Shown: positions 17,603 through 27,537, counted from the stretch's first letter. The stretch: DNA of 64,000 bases from Sphingomonas sp. AP4-R1 (GCF_013113735.1 NZ_CP053346.1:2680001-2744000), one strand, 5' to 3'. Made by a program: numbers and translations. The notes: generated by a model not told the origin, from the letters alone.

Positions 17603-18379
17603 CTAGAAAGCGAACTGCTCGCGCGCGATACGGTCGTCCAGCGCATGTTCGGGATCGAACATCAGGGTCAGCTGCGTGGCGCGGTCCACCGAGACGTCGA
17701 TTCGCGCCACGTCGCGGACCTCGCGCTGGTCCGCCACGGCGCTGACCGGGCGCTTCACCGGATCCAGCACGCGAAAGCTCACGCGCGATCGATCGGGCAG
17801 GATCGCGCCCCGCCAGCGGCGGGGACGGAAGGCGCTGATCGGCGTCAGGGCGACCAGCGAGCTTTCCAGCGGCAGGATCGGCCCCTGCGCCGAGAGATTA
17901 TAGGCGGTCGATCCCACCGGCGTCGCCACCAGCACGCCATCCGCCACCAGCTCGGGCAGCACGACGCGCCCGTCGATCATGATCTCGATCCACGCCGTCT
18001 GGCGCGTCTCGCGCAGCAGCGAGACCTCGTTGATCGCGGGGATGGAGATCTGCGTGCCCTCCACCGTCTGCGCGTCCATCCGCAGCGGCGAGACCTTCAC
18101 CGTCTTCGCCCGCGTCAGCCGGTCCTCCAGCAGATCGGGGCTATATTCGTTCATCAGGAAGCCGACCGTGCCCAGGTTCATGCCGAAGATCGGCAGCGCG
18201 CGGCGCCGGTCCAGCATCGCGTGGAGCGACTGCAGCAGGAAGCCGTCGCCACCGAGGGCCACGACCACCTCGGCCTCGCCCATCGGCACCCATTCGTAGC
18301 GACGCTTCAGTTCCTCGGCGGCGGTCATCGCCTGCTCGGTGGGGGAGACGGCGAGGGCCAGCCTGCGTTCGCCGCTCAT
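17603..18379 (-). CDS. nadK: NAD kinase
   Basis: The 258-residue protein shows the GGDG nucleotide-binding motif at 43-46, the NEVSLLRE segment at about 115 with the conserved Asn-Glu, and the downstream DGVLVATPVGSTAYNLSAQGP motif that forms the NAD site. It phosphorylates NAD to NADP in the cytosol. Length is typical of the short bacterial form. Its start overlaps the stop of moaA by four bases (18376-18379), so the two are co-transcribed on the minus strand. It is the first chromosomal gene beyond the tRNA-Asn attachment site. Confidence 0.95.
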   Translation of the reverse strand: MSGERRLALAVSPTEQAMTAAEELKRRYEWVPMGEAEVVVALGGDGFLLQSLHAMLDRRRALPIFGMNLGTVGFLMNEYSPDLLEDRLTRAKTVKVSPLRMDAQTVEGTQISIPAINEVSLLRETRQTAWIEIMIDGRVVLPELVADGVLVATPVGSTAYNLSAQGPILPLESSLVALTPISAFRPRRWRGAILPDRSRVSFRVLDPVKRPVSAVADQREVRDVARIDVSVDRATQLTLMFDPEHALDDRIAREQFAF

Positions 18380-19377
18380 CCGCCGGTCACGCTCATGTGG
18401 CGGCCGACGGCGGGGGCCGCGCCGCGCCGGCTGATATGGAAATCATGCGCCAGCGGCTTGGTGGCGAGCGCGCGGTCCAGCGCGGCATCGATGCCGGCGC
18501 GGCCGCCCTCGCGCCAGGCGGCGCGCAGGTCCACCTTCCGCTCGCTCCCCAGGCACAGGAACAGTTCGCCCGAAACGGTCAGACGCACGCGATTGCAGCT
18601 TGCACAGAAATTCTCGCTCAAGGGCGTGATCAGGCCCAGCTTCACACCGAGCGCTCCCACGCGGAAATAACGCGCCGGGCCACCCGTGCGCTCGATCAGG
18701 GGCACGAGTTCGTGCCGTTCGGAAAGATGTGCCTTCACGCCGTCCAGCGGCAGGAAGCGGTCGACCCTATCCTCGTCGATGCTGCCGAGCGGCATCGTCT
18801 CGATCAGGGTCAGATCATGGCCTTCCGCCGCGCACCAGCGCAGCATCGGCTCGATCTCGTCCTCGTTCAGGCCCTTGAGCGCGACCATGTTGATCTTGAT
18901 CGCGATGCCCGCCGCGCTCGCCGCCGCGATCCCCCCCAGCACCTTCGCCAGATCGCCGACGCGCGTGATATGGCGGAAGCGATCGGGATCGAGGCTGTCG
19001 AGGCTCACGTTGATGCGGCGCACGCCCGCGTCGCGCAGCGCCTTGGCATGATCGGCCAGCCGCGTGCCGTTGGTGGTGAGCGTCAGTTCGTCGAGCCCGT
19101 CGCCCAGCCGCACGCCGATCATCCGCGCCAGCTCGGGCACGCCGCGCCGCACGAGCGGTTCGCCGCCCGTCAGCCGGATCCGCCGCACGCCGCGATCGAT
19201 GAACGCATCGGAGATGGCGGCGATCTCCTCCAGCGACATCACCTGATTGCGGGGAAGAAACGTCATTTCCTCCGCCATGCAATAGCGGCAGCGCAGATCG
19301 CACCGATCGGTCACGGAGATGCGGACATAGGTGATGTGGCGGCCGAACGCGTCGATCAGGGCGGGGGCGTCGCTCAC
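18376..19377 (-). CDS. moaA: GTP 3',8-cyclase MoaA
   Basis: The 333-residue radical SAM enzyme has the N-terminal cluster motif C26-DLR-C30-RY-C33 and the C-terminal second cluster set CASCNRVRLTVSGELFLC (about 259-276). It carries out the first step of molybdenum cofactor synthesis, turning GTP into cyclic intermediate for MoaC. The protein ends in the conserved GG dipeptide. It is upstream of and coupled to nadK by overlap. No moaC lies in the window. Confidence 0.96.
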   Translation of the reverse strand: MSDAPALIDAFGRHITYVRISVTDRCDLRCRYCMAEEMTFLPRNQVMSLEEIAAISDAFIDRGVRRIRLTGGEPLVRRGVPELARMIGVRLGDGLDELTLTTNGTRLADHAKALRDAGVRRINVSLDSLDPDRFRHITRVGDLAKVLGGIAAASAAGIAIKINMVALKGLNEDEIEPMLRWCAAEGHDLTLIETMPLGSIDEDRVDRFLPLDGVKAHLSERHELVPLIERTGGPARYFRVGALGVKLGLITPLSENFCASCNRVRLTVSGELFLCLGSERKVDLRAAWREGGRAGIDAALDRALATKPLAHDFHISRRGAAPAVGRHMSVTGG

Positions 19378-19552
19378 TGTCGTTAGCTAGGCCTGCACAG
19401 GCCCGCCGACAAGGGCGGCGGTATGGAGGCGGCGCTATGGGGTGGCGGTATGGGGGCGCCGACATGGGCGAGCGACGGCGCCCCCGGTTGCGCGCATCGC
19501 CTGCGCGCGCCATCGTCGCCACGATGCATCATTTTCCTGTCGAGCGCGCCGG

Positions 19553-22500
19553 ATGAGCGGAGGCTGGCGATTCGCCGTCGATCGCGGCGGCACCTTCACC
19601 GATATTGTCGGGATCGACCCGCACGGCCGCCTGCACACGGCGAAACTGCTCTCCGAAAACCCCTCCGCCTATCCCGATGCGGCGGTGGAGGGGATAAGGC
19701 GGCTGACCGGGGCGGGCGCGGGGGCTCTGCCGCCGCTGGAGGTGCGGATCGGCACGACCATCGCGACCAACGCCCTGCTGGAGCGCAAGGGCGCGCCGAC
19801 CCTGCTGCTGATCACGCGCGGCTTCGGCGATGCGCTGGCGATCGGCTATCAGGACCGGCCGGAGCTGTTCGCCCGCGCGATCGTGAAGCCCGAGCCGCTC
19901 TATGCCCGCGTGGCCGAGGTGGACGAGCGCGTCACGGCAGAGGGCGAGGTGATCGTGCCGCTGGACGAGGCGGGCGCGCGGGCCGCGCTGGGCGAGGCGC
20001 GGGCGGCGGGGATCGCGGCGGTCGCGATCGTGCTGGTCCACGGCTATCGGCACACCGCGCACGAAGCGCGGCTGGCCGAACTGGCAGCGGAGGCGGGCTT
20101 CACGCAGATTTCGGTGAGCCACCGCGTCGGCGCTTTGATCCGGCTGGTCGGGCGCGGGCATACCACCGTGGCGGACGCCTATCTGTCGCCGGTGCTGGGG
20201 CGCTATGTGGCGGAGGTGACGGGCGCGCTGGGGGGCGTGCGGCCGCTGTTCATGCAATCGGGCGGCGCGCTGGCGGATGGCGCGGCTTTCTCCGGCAAGG
20301 ACGCGATCCTGTCCGGGCCGGCGGGCGGCATCGTCGGCATGGTGCGGACGGCGGCCGAGGCGGGCTTCGACCGGATCATCGGCTTCGACATGGGCGGCAC
20401 CTCCACGGATGTCTCCCATTATGCCGGCACCTATGAGCGGCAGGACGAGACCATGGTGGCGGGCGCCCGCATCCGCGCGCCGATGCTCCGCATCCATACC
20501 GTGGCGGCCGGGGGCGGATCGATCTGCTCGCTGTCGGGCGGGCGGCTGACGGTCGGCCCCGCTTCGGCGGGGGCGATCCCCGGACCTGCCGCCTATCGCC
20601 GGGGCGGGCCGCTGACGGTGACGGACTGCAACGTCGCGCTCGGCAAGCTCAGCCCCGCTTTCTTCCCGCGCGTCTTCGGCCCGGCGGGCGACGAACCGCT
20701 GGATGGTGACGCCGTCACCGCGCGGATCGAGCAATTGCGCGCGGAGATGAGCGCGGCGGGCATGGCGGCGCCGTCACCCGAGCATCTGGCCGAAGGGCTG
20801 GTGGGCATCGCGGTGGCGAGCATGGCTAATGCGATCCGCAAGATCTCGATCGAGCAGGGGCATGATGTGACGCGCTACACGCTCGCCTGCTTCGGCGGGG
20901 CGGGCGGGCAGCACGGCTGCCTCGTGGCGGATGCGCTCGGCATGGATCGGGTGATGATCCATCCGCTGGCGGGTGTGCTGTCCGCGCACGGCATCGGCCT
21001 CGCCGCGCGCGGGCAGGTGCATGAGGCGACGGTGGCGATGCCGCTGGAGGGGGATCTGGCGGCGGTCGCGGATCGCATCGCGGCCGAAGCGGACGCGAAG
21101 GCGGACGAGGCGGGGCTCGCTGTCGAGCGCCGGCGCGATCGGATCGCGCGCATTCGCCGCGCCAATTCGGAATGGTTGGTCGATCTGCCCTTCGGCCCGG
21201 CCGAGACGATGCGAGCCGGCTATGCCGAACATTATCGCAAGCGCTTCGGCTATGCCGACGATGCCGCGCTGGTGCTGGAATCGATCCGGGTGGAGCTGGC
21301 GGAGGAGGCGGCGCCCGTACCGCCCGTCGCGGCGCCTCCCGAGGGCGAACTCGGCGCACCGATCGCCACGACGCCTTTGTTCGCGGGCGGCGAATGGCGC
21401 GACGCCCCCGTCCACGATCGCGCGGATATTCCCGAAGGCGCCGCGCTGGCGGGCCCGGCGTTGATCCTCGATCCCGTCTCCACGATCGTCGTCGAGCCCG
21501 GCTGGGCGGCGCGGGTGGACGCGCATGGCAATTTGATCCTCGAACGGCGCACCGCCCGCGCCGTCGCGAGGATCGGTGCCGAGGCCGATCCGGTCCGCAT
21601 CGAATTGTTCAACGGCCTGTTCATGGCGCTGGCCGAGGAAATGGGCGCGGCGCTGCAGGCGAGCGCGCTGTCGGTGAACATCCGCGAGCGGCTCGATTTC
21701 TCCTGCGCCCTGTTCGATGCGGGCGGCGCGCTCGTCGCCAATGCGCCGCACATGCCGGTCCATTTGGGCTCGATGGGCGACAGCATCCGCGCGATCGTCG
21801 ACCGGCGCGGCGGCGGCAAGGACGGGCGCGGCATCCGCCCCGGCGACGCCTATGCGCTGAACGCGCCCTATGATGGCGGTACGCATCTGCCCGACATCAC
21901 CGTGATCATGCCCGTCTTCGCCGATGGGAAGAGCGATGCGCCCGCTTTCTTCGTGGCGGCGCGCGGGCATCATTCGGATGTCGGCGGCATCAGCCCCGGA
22001 TCGATGCCCCCGAACAGTCGCGACGTGCGCGAGGAAGGCGTGCTGCTCGACAATCTCCTGATCGTGGAGGAGGGGCGCTTCCTGGAAGATGCGGTCCGCG
22101 CTGTCCTCGGCTCGGGCGACTGGCCCGCGCGCGATCCTGCCCGCAACGTGGCGGACCTGCAGGCGCAGGTGGCGGCCTGCATGCGCGGGGCCGAGGGGCT
22201 CGCGCGGATGGTGTCGGATTATGGGCTGGAGATCGTCTCGGCTTATATGGGGCACGTTCAGGCCAATGCGGAAGCGGCCGTGCGCGCGCTGCTCGACGGG
22301 CTCGACGAGGGCAATTTCGCCTACGAGATGGACGATGGCGCCATCATCCGCGTCTCGATCCGGATCGATCGCATGGCCCGCAGCGCGACGGTGGATTTCA
22401 CCGGCACGAGCGAGCAGCGCCCGACCAATTTCAATGCGCCCAGATCGATCACGCGTGCGGCCGTCCTCTACGTGTTCCGCACGTTAGTCGATCAGCCGAT

Positions 22501-23254
22501 CCCGATGAATGACGGTTGCCTCGCGCCGATCACGATCGTCGTGCCGGAAGGATCGATGCTCAATCCGCATTTCCCGGCCGCCGTCGTGGCGGGCAATGTC
22601 GAGACGAGCCAGGCCGTCACCGATGCCCTGTTCGGGGCATTGGGTGCGATGGCGGGCGCGCAGGGAACGATGAACAATTTCACCTTCGGCGATGCCCGCC
22701 GGCAATATTATGAGACGATCGCGGGGGGATCGGGCGCCGGGCCGGGCTATGCGGGCGCCAGCGTCGTGCAGACGCACATGACGAACAGCCGCCTCACCGA
22801 TCCCGAGATCTTGGAGACACGTTTCCCGGTGCTGCTGGAGGAATTCTCCGTGCGCGCCGGATCGGGCGGGGCCGGGCGCTGGCGGGGCGGCGATGGCGGC
22901 CGCCGCCGCGTGCGCTTCCGCGAGCCGATGACGGCGGGCATCCTCGCCAATCGCCGCCGCGTGCCGCCTTTCGGGCTCGCAGGGGGCGCTGCGGGCGTGC
23001 CCGGCCGCAACTGGGTGGAGCGGGCGGACGGATCGGTGGAGCTGCTTGGCTCGACGGGCGCGGCGGACTTGCGGCCCGGCGACGTGTTCGTGATCGAGAC
23101 GCCGGGGGGCGGGGGCTATGGCGCACCCGATCCCGCACAGACCGCTCGTGCTGAGCTTGTCGAAGCACCGTCCTTCTCTTTCGACGCCGAAGAGAAGGAC
23201 AGCCCTTCGACAAGCTCAGGGCAAACGGCGGTGGATGAGGTGCTGGCGCGGTGA
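19553..23254 (+). CDS. 5-oxoprolinase (HyuA-HyuB fusion)
   Basis: The 1233-residue protein fuses an N-terminal hydantoinase A domain (about 1-520, with [13 protein letters not shown] near the start and [12 protein letters not shown] at about 278-289) to a C-terminal hydantoinase B domain (about 545-1175, with [14 protein letters not shown] [15 protein letters not shown]). This is the architecture of ATP-dependent 5-oxoprolinase, which opens 5-oxoproline to glutamate. ATG 19553 directly precedes the conserved start; longer upstream frames lack conservation. The last 35 or so residues ([19 protein letters not shown] and on) are encoded by a nested palindromic repeat at 23151-23229. GTGA overlap couples it to DUF969. 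A hydantoinase or acetophenone carboxylase role is less likely given the neighbours. Confidence 0.88.
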   Translation: MSGGWRFAVDRGGTFTDIVGIDPHGRLHTAKLLSENPSAYPDAAVEGIRRLTGAGAGALPPLEVRIGTTIATNALLERKGAPTLLLITRGFGDALAIGYQDRPELFARAIVKPEPLYARVAEVDERVTAEGEVIVPLDEAGARAALGEARAAGIAAVAIVLVHGYRHTAHEARLAELAAEAGFTQISVSHRVGALIRLVGRGHTTVADAYLSPVLGRYVAEVTGALGGVRPLFMQSGGALADGAAFSGKDAILSGPAGGIVGMVRTAAEAGFDRIIGFDMGGTSTDVSHYAGTYERQDETMVAGARIRAPMLRIHTVAAGGGSICSLSGGRLTVGPASAGAIPGPAAYRRGGPLTVTDCNVALGKLSPAFFPRVFGPAGDEPLDGDAVTARIEQLRAEMSAAGMAAPSPEHLAEGLVGIAVASMANAIRKISIEQGHDVTRYTLACFGGAGGQHGCLVADALGMDRVMIHPLAGVLSAHGIGLAARGQVHEATVAMPLEGDLAAVADRIAAEADAKADEAGLAVERRRDRIARIRRANSEWLVDLPFGPAETMRAGYAEHYRKRFGYADDAALVLESIRVELAEEAAPVPPVAAPPEGELGAPIATTPLFAGGEWRDAPVHDRADIPEGAALAGPALILDPVSTIVVEPGWAARVDAHGNLILERRTARAVARIGAEADPVRIELFNGLFMALAEEMGAALQASALSVNIRERLDFSCALFDAGGALVANAPHMPVHLGSMGDSIRAIVDRRGGGKDGRGIRPGDAYALNAPYDGGTHLPDITVIMPVFADGKSDAPAFFVAARGHHSDVGGISPGSMPPNSRDVREEGVLLDNLLIVEEGRFLEDAVRAVLGSGDWPARDPARNVADLQAQVAACMRGAEGLARMVSDYGLEIVSAYMGHVQANAEAAVRALLDGLDEGNFAYEMDDGAIIRVSIRIDRMARSATVDFTGTSEQRPTNFNAPRSITRAAVLYVFRTLVDQPIPMNDGCLAPITIVVPEGSMLNPHFPAAVVAGNVETSQAVTDALFGALGAMAGAQGTMNNFTFGDARRQYYETIAGGSGAGPGYAGASVVQTHMTNSRLTDPEILETRFPVLLEEFSVRAGSGGAGRWRGGDGGRRRVRFREPMTAGILANRRRVPPFGLAGGAAGVPGRNWVERADGSVELLGSTGAADLRPGDVFVIETPGGGGYGAPDPAQTARAELVEAPSFSFDAEEKDSPSTSSGQTAVDEVLAR
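23151..23229. repeat. Nested palindromic repeat inside the 5-oxoprolinase 3' end
   Basis: CTGAGCTTGTCGAAG at 23151-23165 is inverted exactly at 23215-23229, and GTCCTTCTCTT at 23170-23180 is inverted exactly at 23190-23200. Related copies with the CTGAGC...TCGAAG core occur at 23921-24007, 31689-31826, 50914-51147 and 54744-54832. It is a sphingomonad-type dispersed repeat that keeps the reading frame open here. Confidence 0.85.
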
Positions 23255-24024
23255 GCCATGCGCTCGCCTTGTCCGGTCTCGCCGTGATCCTGGTGGGCTT
23301 TCTGCTGCGGCTCCAGCCTTTGCTGGTGGTCGCGGTGGCCGCCGCCGTCACCGGGCTGACGGGCGGGATGGGGCCGGTCGAGATCCTCGCGGCGTTCGGC
23401 AAGGCGTTCAACACGAACCGCTTCGTCACCGTCGTCTATGTCGTGCTGCCGCTGATCGGCCTGATCGAGCGCAACGGCCTGCAGGAGAGGGCGCGCGCGG
23501 TGGTGGCGGGAATGCGCGGGCTGTCGCTGGGGCGGCTGCTGGCGGCCTATATGCTGCTGCGCCAGATCTCGGCCGGGCTGGGCCTCGTCCAGGTGGCGGG
23601 GCATCCGCAGACGGTGCGCCCGCTGCTGGCGCCGATGGCCGAGACGGCGGCCGATCCCGACGACACGATGCCCCCGCCCGAGCGCGAGCAGGTGCGCGCG
23701 CTGGCCGCCGCGACCGACAATATCGCGCTGTTCTTCGGCGAGGACGTGTTCATCGCGATCGGATCGATCCTGCTGATGAAGGGCTTCCTCGATCAATATG
23801 GGATCGTGCTGGAGCCGCTGGCGCTGTCGGTCTGGGCGATCCCCACTGCGATCTGCGCCTTCCTGATCCACGGCGCGCGACTGATGTGGATGGACCGTCG
23901 CCGCGCCGCTCGCTCACCTTCCCCGTTCGTCCTGAGCGAAGTCGAAGGACGTGCCCCGGGCGAGTCGCTTGAAGCCCGTGCTTCGACAGGCTCAGCACGA
24001 ACGGGGGAGGGGAATCGCGGATGA
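23251..24024 (+). CDS. DUF969 family membrane protein
   Basis: The 257-residue protein has about six membrane segments and the family signatures [26 protein letters not shown] (about 47-70, as segments) and [17 protein letters not shown]. It starts at GTG 23251 overlapping the 5-oxoprolinase stop, and its stop overlaps the DUF979 ATG. DUF969 and DUF979 proteins always occur together and probably form a two-subunit permease; association with 5-oxoprolinase suggests transport of 5-oxoproline or related compounds, which is inference. The C-terminal 25 to 30 residues (from about [14 protein letters not shown]) come from a palindromic repeat at 23921-24007 and are not part of the family. Confidence 0.85.
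   Translation: MSHALALSGLAVILVGFLLRLQPLLVVAVAAAVTGLTGGMGPVEILAAFGKAFNTNRFVTVVYVVLPLIGLIERNGLQERARAVVAGMRGLSLGRLLAAYMLLRQISAGLGLVQVAGHPQTVRPLLAPMAETAADPDDTMPPPEREQVRALAAATDNIALFFGEDVFIAIGSILLMKGFLDQYGIVLEPLALSVWAIPTAICAFLIHGARLMWMDRRRAARSPSPFVLSEVEGRAPGESLEARASTGSARTGEGNRG
23921..24007. repeat. Palindromic repeat forming the DUF969 C-terminus
   Basis: CCCCGTTCGTCCTGAGCGAA at 23921 onward is matched in inverse by the GACAGGCTCAGCACGAACGGGG arm ending at about 24006, with a few mismatches. It belongs to the same dispersed family as 23151-23229. It ends 14 bases before the start of the DUF979 gene and preserves the coupling overlap. Confidence 0.8.
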
Positions 24025-24947
24025 TCTCCACCGGTTTCCCTTATGCCGTCGCGGGCGCGATGTTCGCGGGCTTCGCGCTCTGGTCGCTGGCGTGCCGCCG
24101 CTGGCCGAACGGGCTGATGTGGGGGCTGCTGTCGTTCAGCTTCTTCGCGGGCGACCGGATCGGCGATGTCGCCAACGGCGTGCTGGTTCTCGCGCTGGTC
24201 GTGGTGGCGACGATCGGGATGAAGCGCGCGTCCCCGTCTCCCGCTGACCCGGAAGTCCGTGCCGCCTCCGCTGCCCGCTTCGGCAATCGCCTGTTTCTGC
24301 TCGCCCTGATCGTGCCCGCGATCACGATCGGCGGCACCTTCCTGTTCAAGGCCTTCCCCGCGCTGATCGATCCCAAGCAGGCGACGTTGATCGCGCTGAC
24401 CGTGGCCGCGATCGTGGCGCTGCTGGTCGCGATGCGCCTGTTCCGTGCCCGCGCGGTCGAGCCGCTGGAGGATGGCACGCGCCTGATGGATTCGGTCGGC
24501 TGGGCGGCGATCCTGCCGCAGATGCTGGCGGCGCTCGGCGCGCTCTTCGCCGCCGCCGGCGTCGGGCAGACGATGGGCGGGATGCTGGGCGCGTTGATCC
24601 CGGCGGACAGTCTCGCCGTCGCTGCGATCGTCTATATGGGCGGCATGGCCCTGCTCACGATGGCGATGGGCAATGCGTTCGCCGCCTTCCCGGTGATGAT
24701 GGCGGCGGTCGGCCTGCCGCTCCTGATCCATGCGCATCACGGCAATGCCGCTGCCGTCGCCGCGATGGGGATGCTGGCGGGTTTCTGCGGCACATTGCTC
24801 ACGCCGATGGCCGCCAATTTCAATCTCGTGCCCGTCGGCCTGCTCGATCTGTCGAGCCGCTATGCCGTGATCCGCGCACAGGCGCCCACCGCGATCCTGC
24901 TGTGGATCGCGAACCTTTCCCTCCTCTATCTGTTGGCTTTCCGATGA
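24021..24947 (+). CDS. DUF979 family membrane protein
   Basis: The 308-residue protein has eight to nine predicted membrane segments and the family segments GDRIGDVANGVLVLALV (about 49-65) and GNAFAAFPVMMAAVGLPLLI. It is the partner of DUF969, with which it overlaps by ATGA at 24021-24024, and overlaps DUF2891 in the same way at 24944-24947. The likely role is as one subunit of a permease in the inner membrane serving the 5-oxoprolinase pathway. Substrate is inferred from context only. Confidence 0.86.
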   Translation: MISTGFPYAVAGAMFAGFALWSLACRRWPNGLMWGLLSFSFFAGDRIGDVANGVLVLALVVVATIGMKRASPSPADPEVRAASAARFGNRLFLLALIVPAITIGGTFLFKAFPALIDPKQATLIALTVAAIVALLVAMRLFRARAVEPLEDGTRLMDSVGWAAILPQMLAALGALFAAAGVGQTMGGMLGALIPADSLAVAAIVYMGGMALLTMAMGNAFAAFPVMMAAVGLPLLIHAHHGNAAAVAAMGMLAGFCGTLLTPMAANFNLVPVGLLDLSSRYAVIRAQAPTAILLWIANLSLLYLLAFR

Positions 24948-25936
24948 TTCCCCTGACCGAAGACACCGCCGCCGCCTTCGCCCGCCTGACGCTGGGACAT
25001 ATCGGCCGGCAATATCCGTACAAGATGGATCATGTGCTGCTGGGCGACGAGGATGCGCTGCCGCCGCGCGTGCTGCACCCGATCTTCCACGGCAGCTTCG
25101 ACTGGCACAGCTGCGTGCATGGCTGGTGGCAGTTGCTCACCGTCGCGCGCCTGCATCCGCGCATCGCCGAGGCCGCCACGATCCGCGCCCGCGCCGACGA
25201 GATGCTGGTGCCGGAGAAGGTGGCGGGCGAACTCGCTTATCTCTCGCGCCCGCTCTCCACCGCGTTCGAGCGGCCTTATGGCTGGGCGTGGCTGCTGGCG
25301 CTGCATCAGGAGGCGAACCGCCACGCCTCCGGCTGGGGCGAGGCGCTGGCGCCGCTGGCGCACGCCTTCGGCGATCGCTTCACGGTCTATCTGTCGAAGC
25401 TCACCTATCCGCTGCGTGTGGGGGCGCATGGCAACAGCGCCTTCGCGCTCGTCCACGCCTCGCGCTGGGCGCGCGAGCATGATCGCGCCCTGCTGGCCCT
25501 GATCACGGAGAAAGCCGAGGGCTGGTACGGCCGGGATCGCGCCGCGCAGGCGTGGGAACCGGCGGGCGACGATTTCCTCTCGGGCACGCTGTGCGAAGCT
25601 TTGCTGATGTCGGAGCTGATGGCGCCGGACGCGTTTCGCGCCTGGTTCGATGCCTTCCTGCCCGACGTGGCGGAGGGCCGCCCCGAAGCGCTCTTCGCGC
25701 CCGCTTTCGTGCAGGACCGCACCGATCCGAAGATCGCGCATCTGGACGGGCTGAACCTCAGCCGCGCCTGGTGCTGGCGCACGATCGCGGCGCGGCTGGG
25801 CCCGGCGCACCCGGCCTATGAACGGGCGCGGGATACGGCCAATTTCCACTTCATCTCGGCCATGCCCCACATTTCCGGCGATTATGCGGGCGAACATTGG
25901 CTGGCCACCTTCGCCCTGCTGGCGCTGACGGCCTGA
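24944..25936 (+). CDS. DUF2891 family protein
   Basis: The 330-residue protein shows the DUF2891 pattern: HPIFHGSFDWHSCVHGWW near residue 45, PYGWAWLLALHQE at about 108, and a late HLDGLNLSRAWCW. The paired His and Asp residues suggest an alpha/alpha-barrel hydrolase-like fold, unproven. DUF2891 genes are often found with DUF969/DUF979. ATG 24944 is chosen because it forms a coupling overlap; an ATG at 24902 would extend the gene back into DUF979. It is the last gene of the operon and is followed by a palindromic repeat at 25950-26027. No signal peptide is evident. Confidence 0.85.
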   Translation: MIPLTEDTAAAFARLTLGHIGRQYPYKMDHVLLGDEDALPPRVLHPIFHGSFDWHSCVHGWWQLLTVARLHPRIAEAATIRARADEMLVPEKVAGELAYLSRPLSTAFERPYGWAWLLALHQEANRHASGWGEALAPLAHAFGDRFTVYLSKLTYPLRVGAHGNSAFALVHASRWAREHDRALLALITEKAEGWYGRDRAAQAWEPAGDDFLSGTLCEALLMSELMAPDAFRAWFDAFLPDVAEGRPEALFAPAFVQDRTDPKIAHLDGLNLSRAWCWRTIAARLGPAHPAYERARDTANFHFISAMPHISGDYAGEHWLATFALLALTA

Positions 25937-25949
25937 CCCGGGCGATGCC

Positions 25950-26027
25950 GCACTCCGGCGAAAGCCGGAGCCCAGAGCTGCAGGCGTCGCGTTCGTAGCT
26001 CTGGGCTCCTGCGTTCGCAGGAGCACG
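25950..26027. repeat. Palindromic repeat, CCGGAGCCCAGAGCT family
   Basis: Two short hairpins (CTCCGGCGAAAGCCGGAG and GCTCCTGCGTTCGCAGGAGC) flank a longer inverted pair, AGCCCAGAGCT at left and AGCTCTGGGCT at right. Related copies occur at 54088-54166, 56411-56487 and 61253-61332. Here it lies between convergent genes and may also act in transcript termination. Confidence 0.8.
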
Positions 26028-26031
26028 GACG

Positions 26032-26922
26032 CTACTTCAGCGGCAGGTACAAATCCGTGATCGCCTCCTGCTCGGGCACGTCCGGGAAGAAAAGCACGCG
26101 CCGGGCGTAGAGCGGGAAGTCGCGTGGTTCCTCGCCGCTCTCCGGCAGCCACCTGCCGTAGAGGAAATGCGCGGCCGGTCGCAGATCGTCGCTGTTGCCG
26201 ATGATCCGCAGCACCGCGCAGCGTCCGCCGGGGATCAGCCCGGCCTCCATCCCCTCGTCGGCCGGCGTGATCGCTCGGCCGGTGGCGGCGGCCAGATCGA
26301 TCCGAACCTCTTCGGGCGGCACGCTGTCGGGATCGTTGTGGAAGATCGTGTAGGTGGCGTGGGTGGCGGCGCGCACGCCATTGGCCTTGCGCCAGGCGAT
26401 GAAGCGGCGGATCGTCTCGCCGATCCGTTCGGGCGCGCCGTGATGCGCCATGAAGGCGACGGGCACGTCGGGCTCCTCGCGCAGGGCGACATCGTCGATC
26501 GAGAAGGTCTGGGTCATGATCCGGCTCCGGGCTTCGGCCAGCGGCGCCATTGCCGCGGCCCATGCCGACCAGTCCGGATCCTCGCGAAACGCCGAGGGCG
26601 TCTGCCCCACCTTCCGGCGGAAGGCGCGAGTGAAGCCGTCGGGCGCCTCATAGCCCGCATCCAGCGCGATCTCCGTCACCGACAGCTGGCCGCGATAGGC
26701 GAGCCGCCACGACGCCCGCTTCAGCCGCGCCAGCTGCACATAATGGAGCAGCGACACGCCGAAGACGGCGCCGAACTGGCGATGGAAATGATACGGCGAG
26801 AAAGCGGCGACGGCGCTGAGGGCATCGAGCCCCAGATCGCCGTCGAGATGCTGATCGATATGCGCCAGCACGCGCTGCATGCGCTGATGATAGCGGGCGG
26901 GATCGACCGGAGGCTGGGGCAC
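26032..26922 (-). CDS. AraC-family regulator with GyrI-like domain
   Basis: The 296-residue protein has an AraC-type double helix-turn-helix at the N-terminus (about 12-110; SPYHFHRQF and IALDAGYEAPDGFTRAFRR are the telling segments) and a GyrI-like small-molecule-binding domain (about 135-296) ending in ITDLYLPLK. Proteins of this layout sense toxic or drug-like compounds and activate efflux or detoxification genes. It starts at ATG 26922 and stands alone on the minus strand; no target operon is obvious next to it. Confidence 0.9.
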   Translation of the reverse strand: MPQPPVDPARYHQRMQRVLAHIDQHLDGDLGLDALSAVAAFSPYHFHRQFGAVFGVSLLHYVQLARLKRASWRLAYRGQLSVTEIALDAGYEAPDGFTRAFRRKVGQTPSAFREDPDWSAWAAAMAPLAEARSRIMTQTFSIDDVALREEPDVPVAFMAHHGAPERIGETIRRFIAWRKANGVRAATHATYTIFHNDPDSVPPEEVRIDLAAATGRAITPADEGMEAGLIPGGRCAVLRIIGNSDDLRPAAHFLYGRWLPESGEEPRDFPLYARRVLFFPDVPEQEAITDLYLPLK

Positions 26923-27033
26923 GAGGAGGTCCTTGCTGGTGGCCCGTCCGAAATGCCGGTGATGGGGCGGTCGCGCTCGGCCGATCTTGCGCTTTTCAGG
27001 CGCATGACGCGACAGGCACGGTCGTCGCGATGA

Positions 27034-27297
27034 TCAGCAGGTCATCCGATCGCCGGAGCGCGCGCAGGGCAAAGGGCGCCAGATACGATTGAGGGGATGC
27101 ATCGGCATCGCCACCTCGCCGGGATCCAGCGTGAGGCGCCGGATCGTCTGGCGATCCGCACCCTGCGCGAGCGCATCGAGCGGCATGACGGCGCCGACGC
27201 GAGCAAGGGGCGCATCGCCCATACCATAAAAATCCAGCGACCCCGGCGAGACCGCGAAAGCCGTCACCGCCATCGCCGCAATGAACGCGGATACCAT
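27034..27297 (-). CDS. Small secreted hypothetical protein
   Basis: The 87-residue frame starts MVSAFIAAMAVTAFAVSPGS, a plausible signal peptide, and continues with an acidic-to-neutral domain of normal composition (FYGMGDAPLARVGAVMPLDAL). I do not recognise it. There is no strong ribosome-binding site before the ATG at 27297. A TTAACCAT (27351-27358 on the minus strand) that looks like a CtrA half-site lies about 55 bases upstream. It may be a real small exported protein; the coding call is moderate. Confidence 0.45.
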   Translation of the reverse strand: MVSAFIAAMAVTAFAVSPGSLDFYGMGDAPLARVGAVMPLDALAQGADRQTIRRLTLDPGEVAMPMHPLNRIWRPLPCARSGDRMTC

Positions 27298-27537
27298 GCG
27301 CGTTCAACCCTCATGCCCGGCCCGGCGTTCCCCTCGGAACGGGAGAAAAGATGGTTAAAACGCGCCGGGCATCCTGTCGGGCGAGCGGGATTTGGAGTTT
27401 GTTTGGGAATGCGCCTTTCGGCGCGTGGCCGCGCCGGCCCATTCCCCCACCCGGCCTGCCATTAAGATGCTGCGGGGTGGGGGAGTGGGCTGGTGCGGCC
27501 TCGAAATGCGGTCTTCCTCGCATTTCCAAACAGCGCC
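27298..27537. other. Intergenic stretch with a long imperfect hairpin
   Basis: No gene is seen. TGTTTGGGAATGCG at 27400-27413 and CGCATTTCCAAACA at 27519-27532 are inverted with one mismatch, and GGCCGCGCCGGCCCATTCCC at 27428 onward is inverted imperfectly around 27475-27500. The 133-base unit resembles a small non-autonomous mobile palindrome or a structured RNA downstream of DUF4170. Confidence 0.5.

Noticed and set aside
20774..22255. A 493-codon minus-strand frame across the 5-oxoprolinase gene
   Set aside because: It is rich in Arg, His and Ala with no domain; the plus-strand gene is well conserved and complete.
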